Positions 23,020 to 33,066 of a stretch of 64,000 nt of DNA are shown in pieces (position 1 is the first letter of the stretch; the number at the start of each line of letters is the position of its first letter). The notes beneath the pieces are model-generated. The model was not told where the DNA came from. It saw only the letters and a list, made by a program, of their open reading frames with translations, and searched no databases. The position numbers and the translations under genes were made by a program. Source of the stretch: Anticarsia gemmatalis (taxonomy: Eukaryota > Arthropoda > Insecta > Lepidoptera > Erebidae); assembly GCF_050436995.1 (NCBI RefSeq), contig NC_134754.1, positions 2,411,001-2,475,000 of the forward strand, in the 5' to 3' direction.

Positions 23020-24979
23020 CTAGTCTGTACTTGTAGCTACTACTTCAAACGACTTGTTTTTGTTTAATTTATATAGCAATAATTCCAATGCGAATACCAA
23101 AGTGCTGATTACTTCACCGATCAGAAGAACGTAAAACATTTCTTGCAAGTTCATGATGCTTAGTGCCTTCCTCTCATTCGATTTAACAGACAGTAGACTG
23201 CGACGATTACTATTCTCTTCTGTTCGTGTCCAGTACTGCAGAATGCCTCCTTGATACAATTGGCGCAAAATGTAGTTTAGTCTTGGGAGATAAGGGCTTC
23301 CGTATCTAAGACCGTACACAATAGAACAAGGCAAGGGGCAATCAGGAACGACGTAGAAAAGTGGTTTCCCATTGTCCATATTGTTTGGTCTTCTAGTTAT
23401 GAATTGAGCATCAGTTTTCTTCAACAGAATTGCGTATTCAAATCTTTTTTCGTCAATGGCTTGTTTTATCTTCTTATCGTTGAAGAGTTCTATTCGATCT
23501 TTGGTTTGTTCGTAGAATTCTGGTGATAAGCTCTTATTGACGATATTGAAGTCTCTGTTGTGAATGGCAAGAGTGAGATTGGACCTTCCTAGTTCAGCGA
23601 GAGTGTTCAGGTCTGTTTTGTAGCGAGGATACGTTATTGCTGTTGTTATGATCCCCTGGAAATAAGACGTCATTGTTAGCGATAGTATTTAAAGTATCAC
23701 AAAGGAAAAACAGGCTTCAAGTACTTACATCGATAGCGCAGTCCACAATCAAAGAGTAGACAATAATCAGCAACACCAAGCACCGGAATATCGGTCCAAT
23801 AAATGTAAAATCAACCGTTTGTCTGATGAAGCACTTGATCAAATTGATCATTGTAGCTCCAGTTGTTTGCTTGTCTTCTATGTCAAACACTTTAGTTTCA
23901 ATCTTTCTAACAGTAATAGTGATTATTATGAAAATGATAAAAGTGAACATAAACAATAAGAGCATGTCTACTGATATCAGCTGTATTGTTGTGTTGAATG
24001 TTGATTGCGTGTCTGACTTCTTAACGAGGAAGCATAATTCATCTTGAAATAATGGATATGTGGTATCGATGTAGCCATAGTAGGAGTTTTTGAGGATTCT
24101 AGAACTTAGTTCAAGGTCTGTGTAACCCTCCATTAAATCTGCTGTCACACCTGTGGCAGTGCCATTCTCAAGTAAGTCTCCGACTGTGCTATCATCCCTC
24201 GGAGGTAGCGGTAGACATGTAGCATTCAAGAAACTTATGACGGTTTTAGCGAGATTCGAATCACATAGGACGGGTCCCGTTTTTTCAGTGATAAACACTT
24301 TTCTAAACACGCTGAGCCGTAATTTATATCCATTCAGATTATAATATTGCCTAGCTAGAAGGCGACTTACGTCCTTTACGCCAGTGATGTCTCTGACTTG
24401 CTGAACAAACGGATTGTACATGTACATCCTCAATCGATCGGATTTCAAAATCAACACCGAATTCGTAATACTTCTGCTCCATAGCAACTGGAAATGAGTT
24501 TTCAACACGTAGTAGAAATACTTATCTAATTCAACGGGTGTATTGACGACAAATATAACGGCACTCCTTGGTTTGAAGACACCGGTGCTCGTTAATGCGT
24601 CTATAGAAGTCTCGCTATTCTCAGTAGAAAGATCGTCAGCTGTCACGAGGTAGGCTGTTTCGCCGTGTGTATTGTATTTCGGCTTCACAACACTTCGGTT
24701 CGTCAAGAACGGACAACCGTTTAATAACATAACGTTGTATCCGTTCCCATAGTTTTCCGTGTATTTCAATATTCTGTTTTCGAAGTATGTGAACTCGCAA
24801 AAGGTGATCGTGAAGAACCATTGGCGAAATGAATTGTACATTATACGAACCACGTCGAAGGCGAACTCGGCTTTCCGCGATGTTTCATTGTGATATTCGG
24901 AGACTTCCTGATAGAGAGCCGTATTTTCGATACAAACTATTTGATGGAAGAGTAAAATTAATGCGAAAATTAGTAACAT
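23020..24979 (-). CDS. Divergent insect ionotropic receptor (IR), two exons, nested in JAKMIP intron
   Basis: Exon 1 (24979-23729, 417 codons) ends at the donor GAT|GTAAGT. Exon 2 (23655-23020) follows the acceptor ttatttccag after a 73-bp intron in phase 0, giving 628 residues, a normal IR length. It begins with a signal peptide (MLLIFALILLFHQIVC). The ligand-binding S1 lobe (~215-335) is followed by TM1 (~338-357), a short divergent pore segment (~370-388) and TM2 (~390-412). After TM2 comes the IR-type transition CAID|GIITTAITYPRYKTDLNTL, then the S2 lobe with a GSPYLPRLNYILRQLYQGGI motif ending in W, and TM3 (~589-612). Seven N-glycosylation sequons are seen (N31, N94, N252, N272, N329, N443, N457). 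IRs are iGluR-related cation channel subunits of chemosensory neurons that work with co-receptors such as IR25a or IR76b (family knowledge). The orthologue group was not recognised. Confidence 0.88.
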
Positions 24980-24999
24980 TTTTGAAGTTCAGCGCGTTT

Positions 25000-25004
25000 A
25001 CTGA
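25000..25004 (-). promoter_or_regulatory. Candidate initiator (TCAGT) of the ionotropic receptor
   Basis: The minus strand reads CCAGTCAGTAAACGC about 21-25 nt before the receptor ATG. TCAGT is the arthropod initiator consensus. It would give a 5'UTR of about 23 nt. No TATA box is at the expected distance, so this is a suggestion from one short motif. Confidence 0.3.
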
Positions 25005-26398
25005 CTGGGAAGTCTGGGCACAAACTGTAGAGTTTAAGGTCACTTCCATATTAACGGGGTGTTTAAATCATTAGTGAGTATGTCATCGTCCATTGTGTGC
25101 TTAATAAAGGCATGTCAATTACTAGCTAGGAAAATATTGTCGTTTAATATCGTGCCGTAGTGTTACAATGTTGGTGGATGTGCAAGCTGTTAGCAAATGC
25201 TCATTAACGGAAGGTAATTTTCTCATGGAACATGCTATACGTTAGTATGAAGGAGTTGTAAATTTTCATTAGTTGGACGACTCGTTAAAAGGAAAATGTT
25301 ATTGTTAATTGGCTGTATCGTTTATGAATAATGAATGCCATTTGTTATCTGCGACTTTCGATCTGCAAGTATTTTGTTAAACTAAGTTGTAGTTAACAGT
25401 TTACATAATTTGCTAGGAATTCTGACGGCACGTTTAATAAGAACCACGTTAAGAAACTTTATCTTATTGCTCCAGAATGATGTAAGAAGGTCGGTGGACT
25501 TTGCACTGTGAGATTCTAGCTCAAACTGTACGATAAAAATGAATCAATATTTGCCGAGGGATATCCGACATGCAACAACGTATTTTTAGATACTAAAGAT
25601 GATAAAGAAATATAACGGAAATCGGATCGCTTGGATCTTGTGAGATGAATGTGAGAATTTATAGGCAGCCCCATAAGGTGGTCTGAATACCTGGTCCCTC
25701 ACTGGAGTCCGTTAGATGCAGACCCGAGGGCTGTAAAACTCTATGAGGGAGCTCGATATCTAGTACTGGAACTCTTTTAGCTGACACGATGACAATTTAA
25801 TATGACATATTCTGCATTTGATCATTAATATTGTTATTCATTACCACGTCAAATGGTTTTATCTCTCGTATATATTCTTCTCCACAAATTGAAAACTAAT
25901 CTGTTCCGATACCACTGGACCGTATCTCTTTCGATTCACATAAATCTCGCATTGAGCTAATTCTCTGCCAACAAGTCGTAGTTTTTCTATTTACTTCGGA
26001 TGTCTTCTCTTTATCGATTAATTGCTGTTTCCACGTGGTTGATCTTCATTCATTTTATACTATTGCTAGATTTATTTCTAAAAAATCTTCCTTGTGTGAA
26101 AGTGAATTCGTTTAGTTAAAATGCCAGACTTGTGTTTCCAGGGATTTCAGTTCTTTGAATAAGATTTCTTTACAATAAAGTTCCTTAATTATTAGGACCA
26201 ATTACCACACATATAAAATTGATGATGGCAGAACGGCCGCTTGATCACCGGTTATCAAAAATTAATGGCAGTGACATTCAGTGTTTGTTTAAATAAGCTG
26301 TTCCGTGTCTTGTACGTCTAAGTCTCCAGGCATTTTGCGGAAAAATGTAGCGAAAATGAATGGAAATGTTGTTGAACTGGGTTGTTTGTTGTTGACAG

Positions 26399-26512
26399 GT
26401 CGCGCAAGCGGCGGAGTGCGCACGCGCGGCGGAATTGCGAGCGCAAGCGGCTAAACACGCCGCGCTGGAACACGCCGCGCGGAGAGACGCACGCGCACAG
26501 TGCCATAAACTG
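26399..26512 (+). CDS. JAKMIP-like coiled-coil protein, second coding exon
   Basis: The exon is bounded by gttgttgacag and the donor CTG|GTCAGT. It is exactly 38 codons, phase 0 at both ends, so it could be skipped without a frameshift. It is very GC-rich and encodes an alanine/arginine-rich coiled coil (15 of 38 residues are Ala: VAQAAECARAAELRAQAA...). In the ungapped JAKMIP alignment it fills the segment before the conserved EIKxK(D/E)R motif. The contrast in composition with its AT-rich introns makes it easy to see. It contains a perfect match to the NRF1/Ewg palindrome (26417-26428) and shares 20 identical bases with the promoter-like patch at 35.76 kb. Confidence 0.8.
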
Positions 26513-26785
26513 GTCAGTATACTCTACAACATTATACCCTCTAGCATAGCATGGGTTACCAAATATTCTAGACTACCACCTCTTTAAAAAAAAAACTCTT
26601 TTACTCGATACTTAATTATACAAATTTTTGTTATTTATCATTAGTTTTCGGACTCACTACTCCCCCTAAATGCTTCAGCGCCCATCTAGGGGGCGGTATC
26701 GCCTACTTTGGAAAAATGTGCTCGAGAGCATCTCTAGCAACCTAAAATCTACTTGCAAATATGTTTCTCTGTGATAAAATATAAA

Positions 26786-26935
26786 TATACCCATGGGAAT
26801 TAACACGAACATTATATAACTTAGTAAGCAATAAATGATTTGAATTTGATTAGAATTTGAACATTAATTTTACCTTGGAGTGCCTGACGTTTCGGCGCAG
26901 ACCACTGTTACATGTTTGCGTTAATTCCCGTATAC
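26786..26935. mobile_element. Small repeat with GGGAATTAAC inverted ends and a LINE-like tail inside
   Basis: ATACCCATGGGAATTAACAC at the left and the inverse of GTTTGCGTTAATTCCCGTAT at the right form imperfect inverted ends. Inside are AAGCAATAAATGATTTGAAT (like a LINE 3' tail) and CTGACGTTTCGGCGCAG, which I have seen together in moth repeats. Its class is uncertain. Confidence 0.45.
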
Positions 26936-27375
26936 TACCTGTATAATAATAATGTATTTCTGTGCCTTAAAGGCCCCCATGTTTTAAAACAATGTACGCT
27001 AAATCAGCATTATGTTTCGCCATAATTCGGTATTCAACTGATTGTAAGGTATGCTAGTAAAAGTGGATACCTATTGTTGAAATGGAAAACAAACATTACA
27101 TTGTTTTACAATTTCAAAGTTTAGATTAGTAAACGGATAAGGACATGTTAGTAATATACATAAGTAGTATAGACAGACTATTGTTAGTACAATCGACAAT
27201 ATTATAACACGAACGCTCGTTTCTAATTGATAATAGCAATTGCAATAACAATTGCATTAAAAGCAATCGGGTAAAATGTGTTATTCTTTTGATGTTATGA
27301 CATGTATAACTTAAAGTTGAAAGATAACATTGCTAGAGTAATTAACTATTAACGATTACAAATAGGCATTAGGCA

Positions 27376-27462
27376 TGTATATAAAATCGCGACTGTTTTC
27401 CCAAAGGGGTAGACATAACCCAAAGAACGCCACTTGGTCCGATCCTTACAAAACTCTCTTGT
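27376..27462 (-). repeat. Dispersed repeat family R, reverse copy
   Basis: The reverse complement reads TTTTGTAAGGATCGGACC, AAGTGGCGTTC, TCTACCCCTTTGGGAAAA, then GCGATTTTATATACATG. This is the same order as the plus-strand copy at 21.6 kb. Confidence 0.55.
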
Positions 27463-28432
27463 TCACGATTATATAGCGCGTTATAATCAGGTCACAAGTG
27501 AAACCTTAGATGAGTTTACCAAAGGACATACAACATCAATCTATAGATACGCGCGTCAAAGTACACGCAAAGCCGTAGATTTAAATTTTTATGAAAACCA
27601 ATTAAACCTGTTAAAAAATACATTTTCCAAATCTTTTCCCCATATAGCTAAAGTTTTGAATTCGAAAGATTATCTTAAAGTAAATAAATATGAATTTAAT
27701 GATACATTACTTAAATATGCAAGAAGGGTATGCAAATATGCTCTCGTCTTTCAGGGTGCCATAATATTATTTCATGTCTTAAATAATACAAGTTATTCCA
27801 ACAAAACACAATAGTTTCGTTGTATCAAATGACCTTTAATATTAACATCTAGTGTGTCTATAAATAAATCTCTCCCTAATTCAAACGATTCTAATCTTTA
27901 TGTTAAAGTTGTTAAAACCGAATTTGATGTTTCACAAACAGATGGATGGTAATTCAAATACTTCAAAGTCTAGCCCTGTAGGCGTTCGTTTATGACAATT
28001 CTAGTTCATTATCATAATGTTATATTAGTTTATTATATATGATGGCCTATTTTCGGTTTTCCTTGTACAGTCGTTATGCCACAGACGCGTTCGATGTTTA
28101 AGGATTTATACAGATAATAAAAAGGCTTGACATTTATTTTGACTGCATAATAACATTTAATTATAATGTTTAATAGTATTTTGCTATAATATACAGAATT
28201 GGAATTCCAAAATAAAAATAAATGATATAGTTATGCTGCGATGTGCATGTTGCTATGAATATTTTAGTAGGCGTTTGATTTAAATTGTGAAGCAAAGCGC
28301 CTGAGTAACTGTTGATAGCAATATTGCAATTACTTTTCTTGTAGGCGCTTCATAGAAGTTTGCCCATGTAGACCTTGTTTGATGTTTTCTTTTACGTTTA
28401 TTTTGTAATAAAATATTTATTATTGTTCTCAG

Positions 28433-28519
28433 CTGGAGGAAATTAAATCGAAAGAAAGGGTGATACTACAACTGAAGAGAGAAGCGGCGCGGACAGCGAT
28501 CATACAACAAAATGATCAG
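28433..28519 (+). CDS. JAKMIP-like coiled-coil protein, third coding exon
   Basis: The exon is bounded by tattgttctcag and the donor CAG|GTATGT. It has 29 codons, phase 0 at both ends (LEEIKSKERVILQLKREAA...). EEIKSKERVI lines up with the conserved (D/E)EIKxKDRxI core of vertebrate JAKMIP coiled coils in the same register as the preceding exon. Together the three exons give 198 residues, about a quarter of a typical JAKMIP protein. No following exon could be identified up to the window end, so the gene continues through a very long intron or beyond the window. Confidence 0.8.
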
Positions 28520-31500
28520 GTATGTTTTGTTTCTATTTTTGAACGGAGAAATGCGCTAATGAACTTATGACTAAAATGATTTTAATTTTAATAATCCTGA
28601 TAAACAGCGAATTAAGGATATAATGTCATCTAATTGGCATTAATGTCATGCTATTTAGTCTCAAAAACGTTAAAATTAAAACTTAAGTAAGAATGGGAGG
28701 CTTTTGTGACATATTTAAGGGTCAAAATCCACGGCTGTAGTCAAAAAGGATCAGATAATATTTGACACGCGTCTGTTTCGGACACTTCTTTGAAACACGG
28801 CATAAAGAACATTCAAACAAAACCTCGAAAACTTGTAATAAAATAAAATTTTGTGTACAATTGTTATTCAAGTCTTGTGAATGTTTTACGATTCCCACTA
28901 ACGAGTCGGGCTCTGTTCCCAGAATGTACTGAACTTGAAATTTAATAACGCGGCGTATTATTACATTATGAGATTGTTTGATATGAAGTGGTTATGCATA
29001 TGTAATGGAGTCGGGTAATGTGGTATATTGTTCTTTTATTTATAAATTAGCTACTGTCCGAAAGCCCATGAGTTTCCTGCTAGATCTTTCCATTAATTTT
29101 GTAATTCCATCATCACTTCGCTAGAAATATATATTTATTTATTAAATTGTGACTTGACCACTGGGCTGGTGGTTGGTAGAAATTACTGTAACTATTTTGA
29201 CATTCGGCGTTACATCTAAAGTAATAAACGACTTAAAGTCCCTTGTAATTTTTGTTTCTTCCCGAGGAAGTCAGTAGAAGTGATCGATACTAAATCATTT
29301 AAGATGACTCAAAAAATTTTGTTTTTTTACATCGCTTAAGTTTCCTCTTTACCAAGATTTTCTATAAATTAACTGAATAACGGTAATATTATCTTCCCAT
29401 GATTATTTCTAAGGATCATGGTTCCCGTGAGAAACAAAATTAAAATCGTTGCGAGTAGAGCCGCGGGCTAAGTTTAGTTAAAATACTTGTGTCTAAATTA
29501 CGACGCTTCGGTTTCTTTTTAGTAAATCATGAAAATAATAGAGAGAAAAGGAAAGAAAAATATGAAAGTTTGAGTGAAAAGTGTATGAAATCGGGACGTT
29601 ATGAACAACCTTTCTCTACCTACATTTTTCCATAAAAATATTGGTAGAGAACGACGCCAATAAAAAGTTTACTTTTGCTAAACACCCCAATGAAATATTG
29701 CAACTAGACTGGTGTATTATAATGCCCTCTAAACTCTACTAACATTATGTATGAGCCGTTTGCTCCGATCTGAAAAGGGCGTTTTTCAATTTAGTTCAAG
29801 AGCTCTATCTTCAAGCGGTCTACTTTACGGTCATGTCACAGATATGGCTACTCGAACATTGTTTTCAGTACCCCAGTAATTCAAATCTCAGCTGCCATTA
29901 CTAAAATATTTCATAAACGAAACTAAGTACGAGCACGAGAGAGCCCGAAGCGTGAGAGATCGCCGGGAGGCATCGATAAGTGCGCTACTTAGGGAGTGGT
30001 CACCATATATAACTAAATAACTCATGCCTGCAGGAATTTATGAAATTTCCGAATTATAATTTCACGTTTTTAGGTTTATAATATTATGTTGCGTGGATGT
30101 TTTATGGTTGTCGTGTACTTTGTGAATTAAGTTTGTTGCTTTCGAATGTATCTGAAATGAGGGTGGGTCGCTGTCCTGGAGTCAGAAGGATAAAATTGCT
30201 CCAAAACAGTTTAAGAAAATGTACCGGTTTTAATTATGTAAAAGCCTTATCATTACCTCTATGCAATTGTGTGCTTTCTACCCACAGTTCACACTTTTCA
30301 TTCCAGAATTTAGCGATACTTCTGACTCTACCGAATTGATTTTAGACGCAAATTCGTGTTGACTATTATAATGTATTTTAGTCGTTTTATCTTGGTTTTG
30401 TTGTGGCTCCTACTATTACCTCTATCAGTTATCTGTGTTAGTTACTAGTATTAGTAACTAAACAATTTAAATTGAATTTTGCACATATGTATACTGAGCA
30501 TTCATTTTGAACAGAAAATGAAGATATTTTATAAAAACCGATTTAGACAACCCTGTAAAACGCAGTGTGCGGAATTTCGTCAGTTTTTGGTCAAGTCATT
30601 AGTGACACGTAATATCACCTCAATGTGATGATTGTAACTGATTCTCAGATCGATGGTATCTTTGAGGAAAACTGTTTCTTAGACCTCACTCTCTACTTTC
30701 AAGATATTTTGTAGGTCAATGATATACAAATTGTCATATTTTGGGTGGAATTTAGGTAGAAGCTACAAAGATTTGTCTCAATATTTATACTCATAATTTT
30801 TATAAAATTAACTTTATAGTAAGTCGGATTACGCAACTGAGACAAAACAGTGGTTCTATAACTCTAAGGCACGAGACTTAGACGTTAAAAAAGGCTTACG
30901 CTCATATTTTAAAAACAGGCAATAAAATGTAGAGTACTTTACTCAATCTAGATAAAAATTCGTGACTATGACGTAAAAAATAATCTAGTTCCTGCTACAG
31001 ATTTTAATATTATCCTTAAACTTGAGACTATATATCTTGACAACAAATTCTCACGGATTTAGCATACCGTATATGAAATGTGACAAACTTTTTCTAACAC
31101 TAGGATGGCTATGTAGATAGACTTTCCTGTATGTTAACCATATATCTTAGTTGACAACTAGTGTACGTCAAATTTATGGTCACTATTTAGTACATTACTG
31201 CTTTGATGTAACGTGTTAATCACTATAATCTAAGGGAGAACACAATGTACAGCATGTTGCTTTCAAGTAGTTGTCAACTGAGATACGTGATAGCCTCCCC
31301 AGGATTTCAGCAACAAATTCTACTTTTATGTAGTGAATTATTGACTTGTTGAAATGTAAGGATTTACGATACAAGCGACTTATTGTTTTGCAATTTGTAC
31401 AGTTCTGCCAATAATGTCGCAATTGCTGTTTTGTTTGTCGTTTACGATGTTTGAGAGATATTATTTTATGGTGAAATATTGCGTAGAGATAAATGAGCAA

Positions 31501-31874
31501 AGTTATTGCATAGGAAGTGCTTGAATTGAGTAGCTTAGTTATTGCAATGACCACGTTAGACGATGTTTCGTTATTTGAAAGGAAATGAGCTGTAAACTAA
31601 TTGTGGCTTTTTGCTTATAATGATACACCCGAGGACATTAAGGCGATAATTCATGGTTCCGCTATTTTCTTAGTCTTGTATTAGCGGCCTATCTTACCGG
31701 AGATGTAACTGAAAGTGTCTATTAGAAATACTCGAGATGATTAAGGGTTCACACCGATCTGTATTGTGAGAGTTGCACCTATTACGACTAAGTAGTTAAG
31801 ACGTGTCGATCACTTGCGGGTTTAAAATATCAAGAGCGAGAGTAGTGTCTACTAGAGCTAACTCTAGCTGTCAG
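28520..31874. other. Intronic stretch, nothing coding recognised
   Basis: AT-rich sequence without a supportable exon on either strand. A GC-richer block at about 29930-30000 and a 112-codon minus frame (31216-31554) were inspected and neither shows a recognisable protein. Confidence 0.5.
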
Positions 31875-32045
31875 TAGCTCGATTGTCTATTACCAATGAT
31901 TACCGAAAATTGGCTAGCTATTGAGAAATTTTAGAGAAAAATTTGTTTAGCGCCTCTACCGGGCTCCGTAAGAACTATTTTGGCAGTACATTTTAAATGT
32001 CACACTTTCGATACTCGACAGTACAGTCTATACAAGAATGCGTTA
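31875..32045 (+). mobile_element. MITE family M2, copy B
   Basis: The copy runs from TA-GCTCGATTGTCTA to the family's 3' end before TA at 32044-32045. The core TAGCGCCTCTACCGGGCTCC, then TTTTGGCAGTACATTTTAAA, then CTTTCGATACTCGACAGTAC, is shared with copies at 17.7, 32.5-33.1 and 50.0 kb. Confidence 0.75.
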
Positions 32046-32593
32046 CAAGACGTGACAATTACTTTGCAGATTTAGTGAACTTTATCAAGAGTCCGCCATT
32101 TTGTCAACTTTCGCAATAGATCTGCTAGAAGTTTCGATGTAATGACAATAGAGATATGTGATTCTAAGTATTCGTACGTAAACCGCAACGTTTACGCTTT
32201 TGTGTGCTCGTAAAGTTTTACTATTCGATTCACAGTTTAGATACGCACTGTTCTGAGTTCCGCAGAAAAAAATAGTGGTTAATTCAGTTCCATCCGCTCT
32301 GTTAAAACTATTTCCAAATATTTTTTATTTTTGTAATTGTCTAAAGATATAATATGCTTAATACCCCACATACATAAGTTCATGTGCAACGGGTTAAGAA
32401 CTAACATCAAACTTCTGGATTGATGATAACTGATATAATATATTTCACTTATTGGGTCGATAGCGCGTAGCGTGATTGTCTACTGTCGAAACTATCGAGT
32501 ATCGAGTGTTTGACATTCAAAGTGTACTCCAAAAATGGTTCCTTCAGCGCCCGCTAGAGGCGCTGTTTCGAGCTTCAGAATTTTCGACAGCTA

Positions 32594-33038
32594 GTAAAAG
32601 CCCGAACTGTGGTAAATCCTAAGATTTTCCGGTAAAACCTAAGATTTACCAACTCTCAATGGTAAAAGTCCGAACATGCCAGAGTTTAAAAACTATGTTA
32701 CGATATATAAAAAAATCCTCCTTCATAACTATGTTTATAACTATTTCACGGTGTAATTATATACTGTGACATTGTTATAAAGAAGGAGTTTTGGGCAAAG
32801 CGACATGGGTAGGTTAGGTTAGAACCTCTCCCACCTTAGCCTTCGTGGTTATTTTTTTTTAACCACCCAGAAGGAGGAGCCCCGCGAAGCGGGGCTCCGG
32901 CCACATCTCGATATCATCAAGTGAATATAGGTAAAAGTTCGAAATAAAATAATTATTCGGACTTTTACCATTGCGAGTTGGTAAATCTTAGGTTATACCG
33001 GAAAATCTTAGGATTTACCACCGTTCGGGCTTTTACAG
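32594..33038. mobile_element. MITE M1 with 81-bp terminal inverted repeats
   Basis: Arms 32594-32674 and 32956-33036 are inverted copies with 3 mismatches in 81 bp. They are built from modules GTAAAAGCCCGAAC and TAAATC(C)TAAGATTT that are themselves arranged as hairpins. A further GGTAAAAGT..CGAA module at about 32930 pairs with the start of the right arm. The interior has no coding potential. It holds TAGGTTAGGTTAG (32810-32822), a GTGGTT-T-tract-AACCAC hairpin (32845-32866) and a GC-rich hairpin (32876-32898). The target duplication is unclear because the two outer ends differ by one or two bases. Confidence 0.85.
32876..32898. repeat. Perfect GC-rich hairpin inside MITE M1
   Basis: GGAGCCCCGC, loop GAA, then GCGGGGCTCC: a perfect 10-bp stem that is 90% G+C in an AT-rich element. 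It lies just after a second hairpin, GTGGTT/AACCAC, that flanks a run of T. Confidence 0.9.
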
Positions 33039-33066
33039 TAACAGATATAATTAGAGAATCTCGCTA

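Larger units (their letters stand above)
22964..26398 (+). other. First coding-gene intron of the JAKMIP-like gene, hosting a nested gene
   Basis: The 3435-bp intron runs from GTAAAT to gttgttgacag. Its first 60% is occupied by an ionotropic receptor on the opposite strand (23020-24979). The remaining ~1.4 kb (24980-26398) shows no exon on either strand. A moderately GC-rich block at about 25670-25760 was not recognised. Confidence 0.7.
26513..28432 (+). other. Intron between second and third JAKMIP-like exons
   Basis: This is a 1920-bp intron from GTCAGT to tattgttctcag. It contains a small inverted-repeat element (26.79-26.94 kb), a reverse copy of repeat R (27.4 kb) and a 132-codon open frame without any methionine (27419-27814). 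Confidence 0.7.
32468..33066 (-). mobile_element. MITE family M2, copy D, split by insertion of element M1
   Basis: In reverse orientation the family's 3' end (GCGTGATTGTCTAC, after TA at 32468-32469) and core run from 32468 to 32593. The missing ~25-40 bp of the 5' end reappears at 33039-33066 (AGAGAATCTCGC before TA at 33065-33066). The gap is exactly filled by the inverted-repeat element at 32594-33038, so M1 inserted into an existing M2 copy. Confidence 0.75.

Noticed and set aside
29891..29950. 60-nt phase-0 open segment between aatctcag and AGC|GTGAGA, considered as the next JAKMIP exon
   Set aside because: The acceptor tract is poor, and the translation (LPLLKYFINETKYEHERARS) does not resemble the coiled coil expected at that point of JAKMIP.
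31216..31554. 112-codon minus-strand frame
   Set aside because: Low-complexity Leu/Ile/Lys composition as expected in AT-rich noncoding DNA; no domain or splice context.
32810..32822. Telomeric (TTAGG)n tract
   Set aside because: Only two to three units, lying inside the MITE M1; not a telomere or an interstitial telomeric array.
32876..32898. Rho-independent-terminator-like hairpin
   Set aside because: The DNA is eukaryotic and the hairpin sits inside a MITE; a bacterial terminator reading is not applicable.
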